Shown: positions 18,776-28,256 of the stretch, one piece after another
Position numbering within the stretch: the stretch's first letter is position 1
Layout of the letters: each line of letters opens with the position of its first letter
NCBI GenBank assembly: GCA_035550055.1
Contig: DASZRO010000018.1
Location: 1 to 64,000 of the forward strand
Source of the DNA: Mycobacteriales bacterium
GTDB taxonomy: Bacteria; Actinomycetota; Actinomycetes; JAFAQI01
Length of the DNA: 64,000 bases
Reading direction: 5' to 3'
The notes under the pieces: model-generated
Seen by the model: only the letters and a program-made list of their open reading frames with translations
Database searches by the model: none
What the model was told of the DNA's origin: nothing
Program-made: the position numbers and the translations under genes

Positions 18776-20206
18776 ATGACGAGCATCCCGCCAGCGAGCG
18801 ACCTTCCCCGCACCCTCGGCGCACTTCGCGCGTCCGGTCACGTCGCCAAGACGGTCAAGGCCGAGCTACGCGACAACCTGCTCGCGCGAATGCGGGAGGG
18901 CGGCGACCGCTTCCCGGGAATCATCGGCTTCGACGAGACCGTCCTGCCGCAGGTGGAGCGGGCGATCCTTGCCGGTCACGACATCGTCCTGCTCGGCGAG
19001 CGCGGCCAAGGCAAGACGCGGCTGATCCGGACGCTGGTGCAGCTGCTCGACGAGTGGACGCCGATCGTCCAAGGCTGCGAGATCAACGATCACCCGTACT
19101 ACCCCGTGTGCGGCCGCTGCCGTCGGCTCAAAGAGGAGCAGGGCGAGGCGCTCCCAGTCGCCTGGAAGCCCCGCGACGAGCGGTACGCCGAGAAGCTGGC
19201 CACCCCCGACGTCTCCGTCGGCGACCTGATCGGTGACGTCGACCCGATCAAGGTCGCCGAAGGCCGCGCGTTGGGAGACCCGGAGACGGTGCACTACGGC
19301 TTGGTGCCGCGCACCAACCGCGGCATCGTCGCCATCAACGAGCTGCCCGACCTCGCCGAGCGGATCCAGGTGGCGCTGCTCAACGTCTTGGAGGAGCGCG
19401 ACATCCAGGTCCGCGGCTACGTGCTGCGGCTGCCGCTGGACCTCGTGCTCGTGGCGTCGGCGAACCCGGAGGACTACACGAACCGCGGCCGCATCATCAC
19501 CCCGCTCAAGGACCGTTTCGGTGCGGAGGTGCGCACCCACTACCCGCTCGACCTCGACGACGAGCTGCGCGTGGTCACCCAGGAGGCCCTGATCGTCTGG
19601 GGCGACGACGCGGTGTCCGCGGCGCTGCCCGATCACCTCATCGAGGTGATCGCCCGGTTCACCCGGCACGTGCGGGAGTCGCCCGCGGTCGACCAGCGCT
19701 CCGGCGTCTCGGCCCGGTTCGCCGTGTCGGCCGCCGAGACCGTGGCCGCCTCTGCGGTACGCCGCGCCGCGCTGGTCGGCGAGGAGGTTGCGGTTGCGCG
19801 GGTCTGCGACCTGCCGGCCATCGTGCCGGCGGTGCAGGGCAAGGTCGAGTTCGAGACGTCCGAGGAGGGCCGCGAGGCCGACATCCTCGAACATTTGCTG
19901 CGCCGCGCGACCGCGGACACCTTCCGCAGCCGACTCGGCGGCGTCGACCTCTCTGCGATCGTCGACCTGTTCACCGAGGGCACGACGGTGGAGACGGGTG
20001 AGCTGGTCCCGGCCACCGACCTACTCGCCGGCGTCGGGACGGTGCCCGGCCTCGGACGTCTGCTCTCCGCCCTCGGGATCGACGAGGGTGCCGAGACCCC
20101 GGGCCTCGCGGCAGCCGGACTGGAGTTCGCCCTCGAAGGCCTCTACCTGCTGCGCCGGCTGTCGAAGGACGAGCTGCCCGACCGCATCGTGTACGGAGCG
20201 CGATGA
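18776..20206 (+). CDS. Mg-chelatase ChlI/MoxR-like AAA+ ATPase
   Basis: A 476-residue AAA+ ATPase: Walker A GERGQGKT at 74-81, then NRGIVAINELPDLAERIQVALLNVLEERDIQVRGYVLRLPLDLVLVASANP, which carries the Walker B, sensor and insertion elements typical of magnesium chelatase subunit I. A cysteine cluster (C101, C112, C115, in the PVCGRCRRL region) sits between the Walker motifs and might bind metal. The gene overlaps the following VWA gene by ATGA. Such ATPase-VWA pairs insert metals or remodel partner complexes; no chlorophyll or cobalamin genes are nearby, so the client is unknown. It resembles Rv0958 from memory. Confidence 0.9.
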   Translation: MTSIPPASDLPRTLGALRASGHVAKTVKAELRDNLLARMREGGDRFPGIIGFDETVLPQVERAILAGHDIVLLGERGQGKTRLIRTLVQLLDEWTPIVQGCEINDHPYYPVCGRCRRLKEEQGEALPVAWKPRDERYAEKLATPDVSVGDLIGDVDPIKVAEGRALGDPETVHYGLVPRTNRGIVAINELPDLAERIQVALLNVLEERDIQVRGYVLRLPLDLVLVASANPEDYTNRGRIITPLKDRFGAEVRTHYPLDLDDELRVVTQEALIVWGDDAVSAALPDHLIEVIARFTRHVRESPAVDQRSGVSARFAVSAAETVAASAVRRAALVGEEVAVARVCDLPAIVPAVQGKVEFETSEEGREADILEHLLRRATADTFRSRLGGVDLSAIVDLFTEGTTVETGELVPATDLLAGVGTVPGLGRLLSALGIDEGAETPGLAAAGLEFALEGLYLLRRLSKDELPDRIVYGAR

Positions 20207-22161
20207 GGAGATCTCGCTACTCCGAGTGGCGTGGCGGGGACGACCCGCTCGCGCCGCCGTACGACCTGTCGGACGCCCTCGACCAGATCGGCGACTCGGT
20301 GCTCGACGGGCAGTCACCGGCGGAGGCGTTCCGGTCCATGACCCGTCGTGGGCTGTCCGGCCGGCAGGGCCTCGACGACCTGCTGCGGCAGGTCCGCGAG
20401 CGGCAGCGGCGGGCCCGCGAGGCGGGCCGCCTCGACGGCACCCTCGACCGCGTTCGCGAGCTGCTCGACCAAGCGCTCGAGGCGGAACGCAACGCCCTGT
20501 TCCCCGACCCGAGTGACGACGCCCGGCTCGCCGAGGCCGAGCTCGACGCCCTGCCGCAGCAGACCGCGCGCGCGGTCCGCGAGCTCAGCGACTACCAGTG
20601 GCGCAGCCCCGAGGCGCGCGCCGCGTACGACGAGATCCAGCAGCTGTTGCGAAGCGAGGTGCTCGACAGCCAGTTCCGCGGGATGAAACAGGCGCTGCAG
20701 AACGGCGACCCCGAAACGCAGCAGCGCATCAAGGACATGCTGGGCGCGCTCAACGACATGCTCGACGCCGATGCCCGCGGCGAGGACGTGTCGCAGCAGT
20801 TCGAGCAGTTCATGCAGAACTATGGCGAGTTCTTCCCCGACAACCCGCGCAACCTCGAAGAGCTCGTCGACTCGCTCGCCCGCCGCGCCGCGGCCGCCCA
20901 GCGACTGACGAACTCGCTGTCTGCCGAGCAGCAGGCCGAGCTCGCCGGGCTGATGCAGCAGGCGTTGCAGGACGCGGGACTCGCCGAGCAGATGGGGCGG
21001 CTCTCCGACCAGCTGCGGGCCCGGCGCCCCGAGCTCAACTGGACCGGGCGCCAGCGGATGAGTGGCGACACACCGCTCGGGCTGGGCGACGCCACTACCG
21101 CCCTGGAGGAGTCGGCCGACCTCGACGAGCTCGCCCAGATGCTCAGCCAGGACTACCCGGGCGCGTCCCTCGACGACGTCGACCCTGAACTGCTTGCCCG
21201 AGCCCTGGGACGCAACGCGGTCGATGACCTCGAGGCGCTACGCCGGATCGAGCGCGAGCTTCGGGATCAGGGCTACCTCCAGCGCAGCGACGGCGGGCTC
21301 GGGTTGACCCCCAAGGGGATGCGCCGGATCGGTCAGACCGCACTGCGACGCATCTTCAACCGGCTTCACGCCCGCGGTCGCGGCAACCACGACATGCACG
21401 ACGCCGGTGCGGCCGGTGACCCGACCGGCGCGACGCGCACGTGGGAGTTCGGGGACGAGCAGCCCTTCGACGTGGTCCGAACGGTGCGCAACGCGGTCCT
21501 TCGCTCGGGTCCGGGTTCGCCGGTGCGAATCGCGGTCGAGGACTTCGAGGTGGTCGAGACCGAACGGCGATCCGGCGCGGCGGTCGCGCTGCTGATCGAC
21601 CTGTCGTACTCGATGGCGTTGCGAGGCACCTGGCCCGAAGCGAAGTCGACCGCGCTTGCGCTGCACACACTGATCTCGACGCAGTACCCGCAGGACGCCA
21701 TCGAGGTCATCGGGTTCTCCCGCTACGCGCGGGTGCTCCGCCCGCAGGACCTTCCCGGGTTGTCGTGGGACATGGTGCAGGGGACCAACCTGCAGCACGC
21801 CCTCGTCCTCGCGTCACGTCACATCGCGCGTCACCCCAACGCCGAGCCGGTCGTCATGGTCATCACCGACGGTGAGCCGACCGCCCATCTGCTCGCCGAC
21901 GGCAGCGCCTGGTTCGACTGGCCGACCCATCCCGAGACGACCGCCGCGACGATGGCCGAGGTCGAGCGCATCACTCGTCGTGGCGCGACGATCAACGTCT
22001 TCATGCTCGACGACGAGCCCGGCCTGATCCGGTTCGTGAAGGCCATGGCCGCCCGCAACGGCGGCCGCGTGTTCACGCCGGACGCCAACCGGCTGGGCGA
22101 CTACGTCATCAGCGACTACCTCAGCGCCCGGCAGGGCCGCCGCGGTGGCCGCGTCGCCTGA
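20203..22161 (+). CDS. VWA-domain protein, partner of the AAA+ ATPase
   Basis: A 652-residue protein. The first 450 residues are charged and helical, rich in Arg, Glu and Gln (for example LLRQVRERQRRAREAGRLDGTLDRVRELLDQ). The C-terminal von Willebrand A domain has a complete metal-ion site: D466-L-S-Y-S470, T528 in GTNLQHA, and D556 in VITDGEP. This layout matches the ChlD/BchD- and CbbO-like partners of MoxR/ChlI ATPases. The 4-bp ATGA overlap with the ATPase gene indicates coupled translation and probably fixed stoichiometry. It is cytoplasmic, since no signal peptide is visible. Confidence 0.9.
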   Translation: MRRSRYSEWRGGDDPLAPPYDLSDALDQIGDSVLDGQSPAEAFRSMTRRGLSGRQGLDDLLRQVRERQRRAREAGRLDGTLDRVRELLDQALEAERNALFPDPSDDARLAEAELDALPQQTARAVRELSDYQWRSPEARAAYDEIQQLLRSEVLDSQFRGMKQALQNGDPETQQRIKDMLGALNDMLDADARGEDVSQQFEQFMQNYGEFFPDNPRNLEELVDSLARRAAAAQRLTNSLSAEQQAELAGLMQQALQDAGLAEQMGRLSDQLRARRPELNWTGRQRMSGDTPLGLGDATTALEESADLDELAQMLSQDYPGASLDDVDPELLARALGRNAVDDLEALRRIERELRDQGYLQRSDGGLGLTPKGMRRIGQTALRRIFNRLHARGRGNHDMHDAGAAGDPTGATRTWEFGDEQPFDVVRTVRNAVLRSGPGSPVRIAVEDFEVVETERRSGAAVALLIDLSYSMALRGTWPEAKSTALALHTLISTQYPQDAIEVIGFSRYARVLRPQDLPGLSWDMVQGTNLQHALVLASRHIARHPNAEPVVMVITDGEPTAHLLADGSAWFDWPTHPETTAATMAEVERITRRGATINVFMLDDEPGLIRFVKAMAARNGGRVFTPDANRLGDYVISDYLSARQGRRGGRVA

Positions 22162-22179
22162 CGGTCAGTTCGTTAGCTG

Positions 22180-23454
22180 ATGGCGAGGGGCGGCACCGGG
22201 CAGCAACCGCTGCCCCGCGAGATCCGGGTGCTCGTCGCGGTGGCGTTCTTCGTCGCGCTCGGTTTCGGCATCGTGGCGCCGGCCCTCCCGGTTTTCGCAC
22301 GCAACTTCGGGGTCGGCAAAGCGGCGGCCGGTGCGGTGATCAGTGTCTTCGCCGTGATGCGGATCGCGTTCTCGCTACCGGCCGGGAAGCTCGTCGACCG
22401 TTACGGCGAGCGCCTCGTCATGGCCACCGGCATCGGCATCGTCGCCGTCAGCAGCGTGCTGGCCGGCATCGCTCAGAACTACGGCGAGCTGATCGCGTTG
22501 CGCGGGATCGGCGGGGTCGGGTCGGCGATGTTCTCGATCTCCGCCCTCGGCCTGCTGGTCCGGATGACCGCACCGGCGCAGCGTGGCCGGGCGATGGGTT
22601 TCTGGCAGGGCGGCTTCCTGCTCGGCGGGATCACCGGGCCGGTCCTCGGCGGCTTCATCGACGGTGTCTCGATCCGGTTGCCGTTCTTCATCTACGCCGG
22701 CACGCTCAGCGCAGCCGGAGCGGTCGGGCTGATCCAGCTGCGGGCGACGCCGCTCGCCGACCGGGCGCACGCGGGCAAGGCGGCCGCCACCAAGCTGACC
22801 GACGCGCTGCGCAACCGCGCCTACCGGGCGGCGCTGGCGGCGAACTTCGCCGACTCGTGGGGCGCGATCGGCGTACGGTCCGCGCTGGTGCCACTGTTCG
22901 TCGGCGACGTGCTGCACCGCAAGCCCATCTGGACCGGCGTCGGCTTCCTCGTCGTGTCGGCGGTCAACGGCGCCACGCTGATCCCGGCCGGCCGGTTCGC
23001 CGACAACGTCGGGCGCAAGCCGCTGCTGGTCGGCGGGTGCATCGGCAGCGGCGTCGGCATCGCGATCCTCGCGGTTGCGCAAGATCTGCCCGGCTACCTG
23101 ATCGGGCTCGCCGTTCTGGGTTTGGGCTCGGGACTGCTCGACGTCGCCCCCGGGGCGATCGTCGGCGATCTCGTCGAGGGGCGGGCGGGGCCGGTCTTCG
23201 CGGCGTACACGATGTCGTCGGACATCGGGACGGTCGTCGGCCCGGTGGCGGCGGGGGCGATCGCCGACATCTCCTACGGGGCGGCGTTCCTCAGCACGTC
23301 AGGCATCCTCGGCGTGGCCGCCGTCGTCGCGCTGCTCGCTCCGGAGACGCGCGGCTGGTCAGCCCAGGGCCCGCTGCAGATCGGCGAGCAGATCGGTCAC
23401 GGCCTCGATCCCGACGCTCAGCCGAACGAGATCAGCGGGGACCTCCAGCGCTGA
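22180..23454 (+). CDS. MFS transporter
   Basis: A 424-residue protein with about 12 hydrophobic helices. The drug-efflux type loop motif between TM2 and TM3 reads SLPAGKLVDRYGERLVM, and TM5 has the antiporter-like GGITGPVLGGF. These features point to a proton-coupled exporter of the DHA1 type; the substrate is unknown. It follows the VWA gene by 18 bp on the same strand and may share its transcript. The final 96 bp overlap the end of the convergent metB gene, so the extension after RGWSAQGPL may be a poorly constrained tail. Confidence 0.88.
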   Translation: MARGGTGQQPLPREIRVLVAVAFFVALGFGIVAPALPVFARNFGVGKAAAGAVISVFAVMRIAFSLPAGKLVDRYGERLVMATGIGIVAVSSVLAGIAQNYGELIALRGIGGVGSAMFSISALGLLVRMTAPAQRGRAMGFWQGGFLLGGITGPVLGGFIDGVSIRLPFFIYAGTLSAAGAVGLIQLRATPLADRAHAGKAAATKLTDALRNRAYRAALAANFADSWGAIGVRSALVPLFVGDVLHRKPIWTGVGFLVVSAVNGATLIPAGRFADNVGRKPLLVGGCIGSGVGIAILAVAQDLPGYLIGLAVLGLGSGLLDVAPGAIVGDLVEGRAGPVFAAYTMSSDIGTVVGPVAAGAIADISYGAAFLSTSGILGVAAVVALLAPETRGWSAQGPLQIGEQIGHGLDPDAQPNEISGDLQR

Positions 23455-24489
23455 GCCGGCGACGCTTGCATGGGTCATCCGGGCCGGGTGCTCGATCAGC
23501 GACTCGACGCCGCCGAGGGACTCGGCGAGGGTGAACAGCTCAGCCCGGCGACAGACGTCGAGTGCCTGCTGCTCACCGCCCGCGACCCGGAAGGACACCA
23601 TCCCGCCGAACCGCCGCATCTGGCGACGCGCGACGTCGTCGTTGTCCGGATAGCGGACCTCGACCACGGCGGGATGGCCGCGCAGCATGGCCACGATCTG
23701 CTCAGCGTTGTCGCAGTGCCGGTCCATCCGGACCGCGAGCGTCTTGATGCCTCGCAGCACCAGCCACGAGTCGAGCGGGCCGGCGACCGCACCCATGGCG
23801 TTCTGGTGGAACGCCACCTGGTCGGCCAGCGAGTCGTCACGGACGATCAACGCGCCGCCGACGACGTCGCTGTGACCCCCGAGGTACTTCGTCGTCGAGT
23901 GGACCGCGACGTGGGCGCCGAGTGCGAGCGGCTGCTGCAGGTACGGCGAGGCGAAGGTGTTGTCGACGACGAGCAACGCACCCACGTCGTCGGCGATGGC
24001 GGCGAGACCGGCGATGTCGCTGACCCGCAGCATCGGGTTGGTGGGCGTCTCGCACCAGACCACGCGGGTGTTGTCACGGACGGCCGAGCGCACCTGGTCG
24101 AGGTCGTGCTGGGGCACCGCGGTGTAGGACAACCCCCAACGCTCGAGCACTTTGGCGAACAGCCGGAACGTGCCGCCGTACGCGTCGTCGGGGATCACCA
24201 CGTGGTCGCCCGGAGCGCAGACGGTACGCAGCAGGGTGTCCTCGGCGGCGAGTCCGCTGGCGAACGCGAACCCGCGAACCCCGCCCTCGAGCGCGGCCAG
24301 ACAAGTCTCGAGCGCGGTGCGGGTCGGGTTGGCGCTACGGCTGTACTCGTATCCGCCGCGGGTGCCGCCCACCCCGTCCTGCGCGAACGTCGACGTCAAG
24401 TAGACCGGCGGGACCACCGCACCGGTTGCCGGGTCCGGCTCCTGACCCGCGTGGATCGCACGCGTCTCGAACCCGCCCATTTCGGACAC
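23359..24489 (-). CDS. metB: Cystathionine gamma-synthase / gamma-lyase family enzyme
   Basis: A PLP enzyme of 376 residues. The PLP lysine is K201 in VHSTTKYLGGHSDVVGG, the cofactor phosphate site is YEYSRSANPTR (47-57), and VVDNTFASPYLQQPL carries the conserved Asp. Gamma-synthase (O-succinylhomoserine plus cysteine to cystathionine) and gamma-lyase cannot be separated by motif. Because cbs lies 27 bp upstream on the same strand, the pair probably moves sulfur between homocysteine and cysteine. The GTG at 24489 is used; an ATG 3 codons later is equally possible. Confidence 0.92.
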   Translation of the reverse strand: MSEMGGFETRAIHAGQEPDPATGAVVPPVYLTSTFAQDGVGGTRGGYEYSRSANPTRTALETCLAALEGGVRGFAFASGLAAEDTLLRTVCAPGDHVVIPDDAYGGTFRLFAKVLERWGLSYTAVPQHDLDQVRSAVRDNTRVVWCETPTNPMLRVSDIAGLAAIADDVGALLVVDNTFASPYLQQPLALGAHVAVHSTTKYLGGHSDVVGGALIVRDDSLADQVAFHQNAMGAVAGPLDSWLVLRGIKTLAVRMDRHCDNAEQIVAMLRGHPAVVEVRYPDNDDVARRQMRRFGGMVSFRVAGGEQQALDVCRRAELFTLAESLGGVESLIEHPARMTHASVAGSALEVPADLVRLSVGIEAVTDLLADLQRALG

Positions 24490-24516
24490 GCCACAACGGT
24501 AGAGCCAGGCGGGTCC

Positions 24517-25887
24517 CTAGTGGGAAGCGAGGAAGCCCAGCAGGTCCTGCCGGGTCACGATGCCGACCGGTCGGCCGTCGTCCAGCACGACCGCGGCGTC
24601 CGCTCCCTGAAGTGCGGCAACGGCCGCCTCGACGGGCTCGCCCGCTCCGATCAGCGGCAACGCGCTCGACATGTGACGTTCCAGCGGGTCGGCGAGCCGG
24701 GCACGGCCGTTGAACAGCGCGTCGAGCAGATCGCGCTCGACGACCGAGCCCATCACCTCGGCGATCATGACGGGCGGCTCCGCACGCACGACGGGCATCT
24801 GCGAGACGCCGTACTCGCGAAGGATGTTGATCGCCTCGCGCACCGTCTCGTAGGGGTGGACGTGGACGAACGCGGGGACCTCGCCGGTCTTGCGGGTCAG
24901 TACGTCGCGGACCGACTCGGCCTTGCCGCCGGCGGCGAGAAAGCCGTAGTCGGCCATCCAGTCGTCGTTGAAGATCTTCGACAGGTAGCCGCGGCCACCG
25001 TCGGGCAGCAACACGACGACGACGGCGTCAGGGTCGGCCTGGGCAGCGACTCGCACCGCAGCCGTGGCCGCCATCCCGCAGGACCCACCCACGAGCAGGC
25101 CCTCCTCGCGAGCGAGGCGGCGGGTCATCAGGAAGGAGTCGGCGTCGGACACCGCAATGATCTCGTCGCATACGTCGCGGTCGTAGTTCGCGGGCCAGAA
25201 GTCCTCGCCGACGCCTTCGACGAGGTACGGGCGACCGGTGCCACCTGAGTAGACCGAGCCCTGCGGATCGGCGCCGATCACCCGCACGGCGCCGCCCGAA
25301 ACCTCCTTCAGGTAGCGGCCGGTCCCGGAGATCGTGCCGCCGGTCCCGACTCCGGCGACGAAGTGGGTCACCTTTCCATCGGTCTGTTCCCAGATCTCCG
25401 GCCCGGTGGTCTCGTAGTGCGACTGCGGGTTGGCCGGGTTGGAGTACTGGTCGGGTTTCCAGCCGCCGGGCCGTTCCCGCGCCAGACGATCCGAGACGCT
25501 GTAGTAGGAGTCAGGGTGCTCCGGCGGTACGGCGGTCGGGCACACCACCACCTCCGCGCCGTACGCCCGCAGGACGTTGATCTTGTCGGCGGACACCTTG
25601 TCCGGGCAGACGAACACGCAGCTGTAGCCACGCTGCTGCGCGACGATCGCGAGCCCGATGCCCGTGTTGCCGCTGGTCGGCTCCACGATCGTGCCGCCGG
25701 GCGGCAGCGCCCCGGATGCCTCCGCAGCGTCGATCATGCGCGTCGCGATGCGGTCCTTCACCGAACCGCCCGGGTTGAGGTACTCGACCTTCGCGGCCAC
25801 CGTCGCCGCGGCGCCGTCGGTCACCCGGTTGAGGCGGACCAGCGGCGTCCGCCCGATGAGGTCCACCACCGAGCCGAAGACGTCCAC
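24517..25887 (-). CDS. cbs: Cystathionine beta-synthase with regulatory CBS domains
   Basis: Joins serine (or O-acetylserine) and homocysteine to cystathionine. The 456 residues divide into a fold-type II PLP domain (1-320; PLP lysine K44 in GGSVKDR, phosphate loop GVGTGGTISGTGRYL, substrate loop EPTSGNTG) and a C-terminal Bateman pair of CBS motifs (about 335-456, ending in AAVVLDDGRPVGIVTRQDLLGFL), which bind adenosyl ligands in relatives. There is no haem-binding N-terminus. The GTG start has a GGAGAGG ribosome-binding site. It forms an operon with metB and diverges from the thiolase gene. Confidence 0.94.
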   Translation of the reverse strand: MDVFGSVVDLIGRTPLVRLNRVTDGAAATVAAKVEYLNPGGSVKDRIATRMIDAAEASGALPPGGTIVEPTSGNTGIGLAIVAQQRGYSCVFVCPDKVSADKINVLRAYGAEVVVCPTAVPPEHPDSYYSVSDRLARERPGGWKPDQYSNPANPQSHYETTGPEIWEQTDGKVTHFVAGVGTGGTISGTGRYLKEVSGGAVRVIGADPQGSVYSGGTGRPYLVEGVGEDFWPANYDRDVCDEIIAVSDADSFLMTRRLAREEGLLVGGSCGMAATAAVRVAAQADPDAVVVVLLPDGGRGYLSKIFNDDWMADYGFLAAGGKAESVRDVLTRKTGEVPAFVHVHPYETVREAINILREYGVSQMPVVRAEPPVMIAEVMGSVVERDLLDALFNGRARLADPLERHMSSALPLIGAGEPVEAAVAALQGADAAVVLDDGRPVGIVTRQDLLGFLASH

Positions 25888-26001
25888 GGCCGCCTCTCCT
25901 CACCCGCCGATCAGCGATGCCGGCTTCGCCGACGCCCTTGCATGGAACGTACTCTTGGGAATCTCTGTTCGGCACCGAAGCCGATCCGCGAAGGAGCAGT
26001 C

Positions 26002-27225
26002 ATGCCCGAGGCCGTCATCGTCGCCACCGCACGCTCACCGATCGGTCGCGCGTTCAAAGGATCGCTGGTCGACTTCCGGCCCTACGACCTCGCCACGACG
26101 ATCGTGCAGGCAGCGCTGGACAAGGTGCCCGCGCTCGACCCGCACACCATCGACGACCTGATCGTCGGCTGCGGGCTGCCCGGCGGCGAGCAGGGCTTCA
26201 ACATCGGTCGCGTGATCGCGGTGAAGCTCGGCCTGGACGACGTGCCGGGTACGACGATCACCCGCTACTGCTCGTCGAGCCTGCAGTCCACGCGCATGGC
26301 CTTCCACGCGATCAAGGCGGGTGAGGGCGACGTGTTCGTCAGCGCCGGCGTCGAGATGGTGAGCCGATTCGGCAAGGGCAACAGCGACTCCCTGCCGGAC
26401 ACCCAGGACCCGTCCTTCGCCGACGCGCAGGCGCGATCGGCGAAGATGGGCGAGGGCAACTTCACCTGGTCGGACCCGCGCGAGGACGGCAAGCTCCCGG
26501 ACGTCTACATCGCGATGGGCCAGACGGCTGAGAACGTCGCGCAACTGAAAGGCATCAGCCGCCAGGAGCAGGATGAGTTCGGCGTACGGTCGCAGAACCT
26601 CGCCGAAAAGGCAATCGCGAACGGGTTCTTCGAGCGTGAGATCACCCCGGTGACGACCCCCGGTGGTGTCGAGGTGAGCAAGGACGACGGTCCCCGCGCC
26701 GGAGTGACGATCGAGGGCGTCTCCGCGCTCAACCCGGTGTTTCGTCCGGACGGCACCGTCACCGCCGCGAACTGCTGCCCGCTCAACGACGGCGCAGCGG
26801 CGGTCGTGATCATGAGCGACACCAAGGCGAAGGAACTCGGCCTGACGCCGCTTGCGCGCATCGTGGCGACCGGCGTGTCGGGCCTGAGCCCCGAGATCAT
26901 GGGCCTCGGCCCGATCGAGGCGACCAAGCGTGCCCTCGCTCACGCCGGCAAGTCGATCGACGACATCGACCTCGTCGAGATCAACGAGGCGTTCGCGGCA
27001 CAGGTCATCCCGTCGGCACGTGAGATCGGCATCGACCCGTTCGGTGACAAGCTCAACGTCAACGGCGGTGCGATCGCGGTCGGTCACCCCTTCGGCATGA
27101 CGGGCGCCCGCATCACGACGACGTTGCTCAACGGGCTGCAGACTCACGACAAGACGTTCGGTCTCGAAACGATGTGCGTTGGCGGGGGCCAGGGCATGGC
27201 GATGGTGATCGAGCGTCTGAGCTAG
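26002..27225 (+). CDS. fadA: Acetyl-CoA C-acyltransferase (thiolase)
   Basis: Degradative-type thiolase of 407 residues acting in fatty acid beta-oxidation or short-chain acyl-CoA turnover. C90 (TRYCSSSLQSTRMA) is the acyl-accepting cysteine, H362 in VGHPFGMTGAR activates it, and C392 in MCVGGGQG is the second catalytic cysteine; NEAFAAQ is also present. The ATG has an AAGGAG ribosome-binding site 6 nt upstream. No 3-hydroxyacyl-CoA dehydrogenase partner is adjacent, so the physiological substrate length is open. M. tuberculosis fadA3 occupies a comparable place near cbs. Confidence 0.95.
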   Translation: MPEAVIVATARSPIGRAFKGSLVDFRPYDLATTIVQAALDKVPALDPHTIDDLIVGCGLPGGEQGFNIGRVIAVKLGLDDVPGTTITRYCSSSLQSTRMAFHAIKAGEGDVFVSAGVEMVSRFGKGNSDSLPDTQDPSFADAQARSAKMGEGNFTWSDPREDGKLPDVYIAMGQTAENVAQLKGISRQEQDEFGVRSQNLAEKAIANGFFEREITPVTTPGGVEVSKDDGPRAGVTIEGVSALNPVFRPDGTVTAANCCPLNDGAAAVVIMSDTKAKELGLTPLARIVATGVSGLSPEIMGLGPIEATKRALAHAGKSIDDIDLVEINEAFAAQVIPSAREIGIDPFGDKLNVNGGAIAVGHPFGMTGARITTTLLNGLQTHDKTFGLETMCVGGGQGMAMVIERLS

Positions 27226-27247
27226 GCGCACACAAAGGGGGAAACAA

Positions 27248-28255
27248 GTGCCCGCGGATCGGCGGGAAGCACACGAAAGCGGGATCCTCGAGACCTTCGG
27301 TCTCACCAGCGACGCCGAATGGTTGTGGTTCGCCCTCCTCGCTGATCCACGCGTCGATGTCATGTCGGCGGCACGTGCACATGGATTGAGCGCCGGGGCA
27401 ACCCACGCTGCCGTCAACGAGCTGAGGGCGGCGAGCCTCGTCCGCGGCAGCTCGAACCATGAGCTCACCGCGTACGAGCCGAGCCTCGCGGTTGAGACCC
27501 TGATCGCTCGAACCGAACGGGAGCTTGCAGGCAGGCACGAGCAGCTGCGGTCGATTCGGTCCAAGCTGCCTGCGCTGTCGGAGTCGTATGCCCTCGCGCG
27601 GGCAGTGGACCACAACACCGCCGCCATTGAGGTAGTTGTGTCGCTCGAGGAGATCCGCGAACGAATCTCGCTGGCAAGCGAACAGACCAAGCAAGAACAT
27701 CGTCACCTGATGCGGGATGCCAAGGCAGCGAGCATTCGAGCGGCCGCCCCGGTCGACGCGGAGTCACTTGCCCGAGGCGTCCACCAGCGTTCGATCATCG
27801 GCACGAGCGATCTCGCAGAGCCTGACGTGTATGAGGCGCTGAGGGAACTCCACGAACTCGGCGAGGAGATCAGATCACTGCCTTACGTGCCAACTCAGAT
27901 GATGGTTATGGACCGGGACCTAGCCGTCGTACCCCGCGCGCCGGTCGATTCTTCGCTTGGCGCGATCTTCGTCAGAGAACGCACCATCGTCGATTTGCTC
28001 GTGTACATGTTTGATCATCTTTGGTCGATCGCGCTGCCCGTGTTCGGGAGCGTTGAGGGGCTCGGTGCTCCCAGCGGACGTGTCGCTCGGGTACTCGAGC
28101 TGATGGCCGCCGGCGTTAAGGACGAACGCATCGCACGGACGTTGGAAGTCGGCTCACGAACCGTACGGCGCGACATCGCCGAGCTCAAGGAGCGCCTCAG
28201 CGTGGCATCCCGGACCGAGGTGGTCGCGGCCGCGGTACGGCAGGGCTGGTTGTAG
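27248..28255 (+). CDS. LuxR-type HTH regulator with TrmB-like N-terminus
   Basis: A 335-residue regulator. The N-terminus (about 12-75) looks like a TrmB-type winged helix (SDAEWLWFALLADPRVDVMSAARAHGLSAGATHAAVNELRAASLV), followed by a helical sensor segment with a coiled coil at about 85-160. The C-terminal 60 residues form a LuxR helix-turn-helix (RVARVLELMAAGVKDERIARTLEVGSRTVRRDIAELKERLSV). This two-HTH layout is common in Streptomyces-type regulators. The GTG start follows AAAGGGGG. Codon use is more AT-tolerant than in its neighbours, hinting at later acquisition. The target is unknown. Confidence 0.85.
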   Translation: MPADRREAHESGILETFGLTSDAEWLWFALLADPRVDVMSAARAHGLSAGATHAAVNELRAASLVRGSSNHELTAYEPSLAVETLIARTERELAGRHEQLRSIRSKLPALSESYALARAVDHNTAAIEVVVSLEEIRERISLASEQTKQEHRHLMRDAKAASIRAAAPVDAESLARGVHQRSIIGTSDLAEPDVYEALRELHELGEEIRSLPYVPTQMMVMDRDLAVVPRAPVDSSLGAIFVRERTIVDLLVYMFDHLWSIALPVFGSVEGLGAPSGRVARVLELMAAGVKDERIARTLEVGSRTVRRDIAELKERLSVASRTEVVAAAVRQGWL

Positions 28256-28256
28256 C

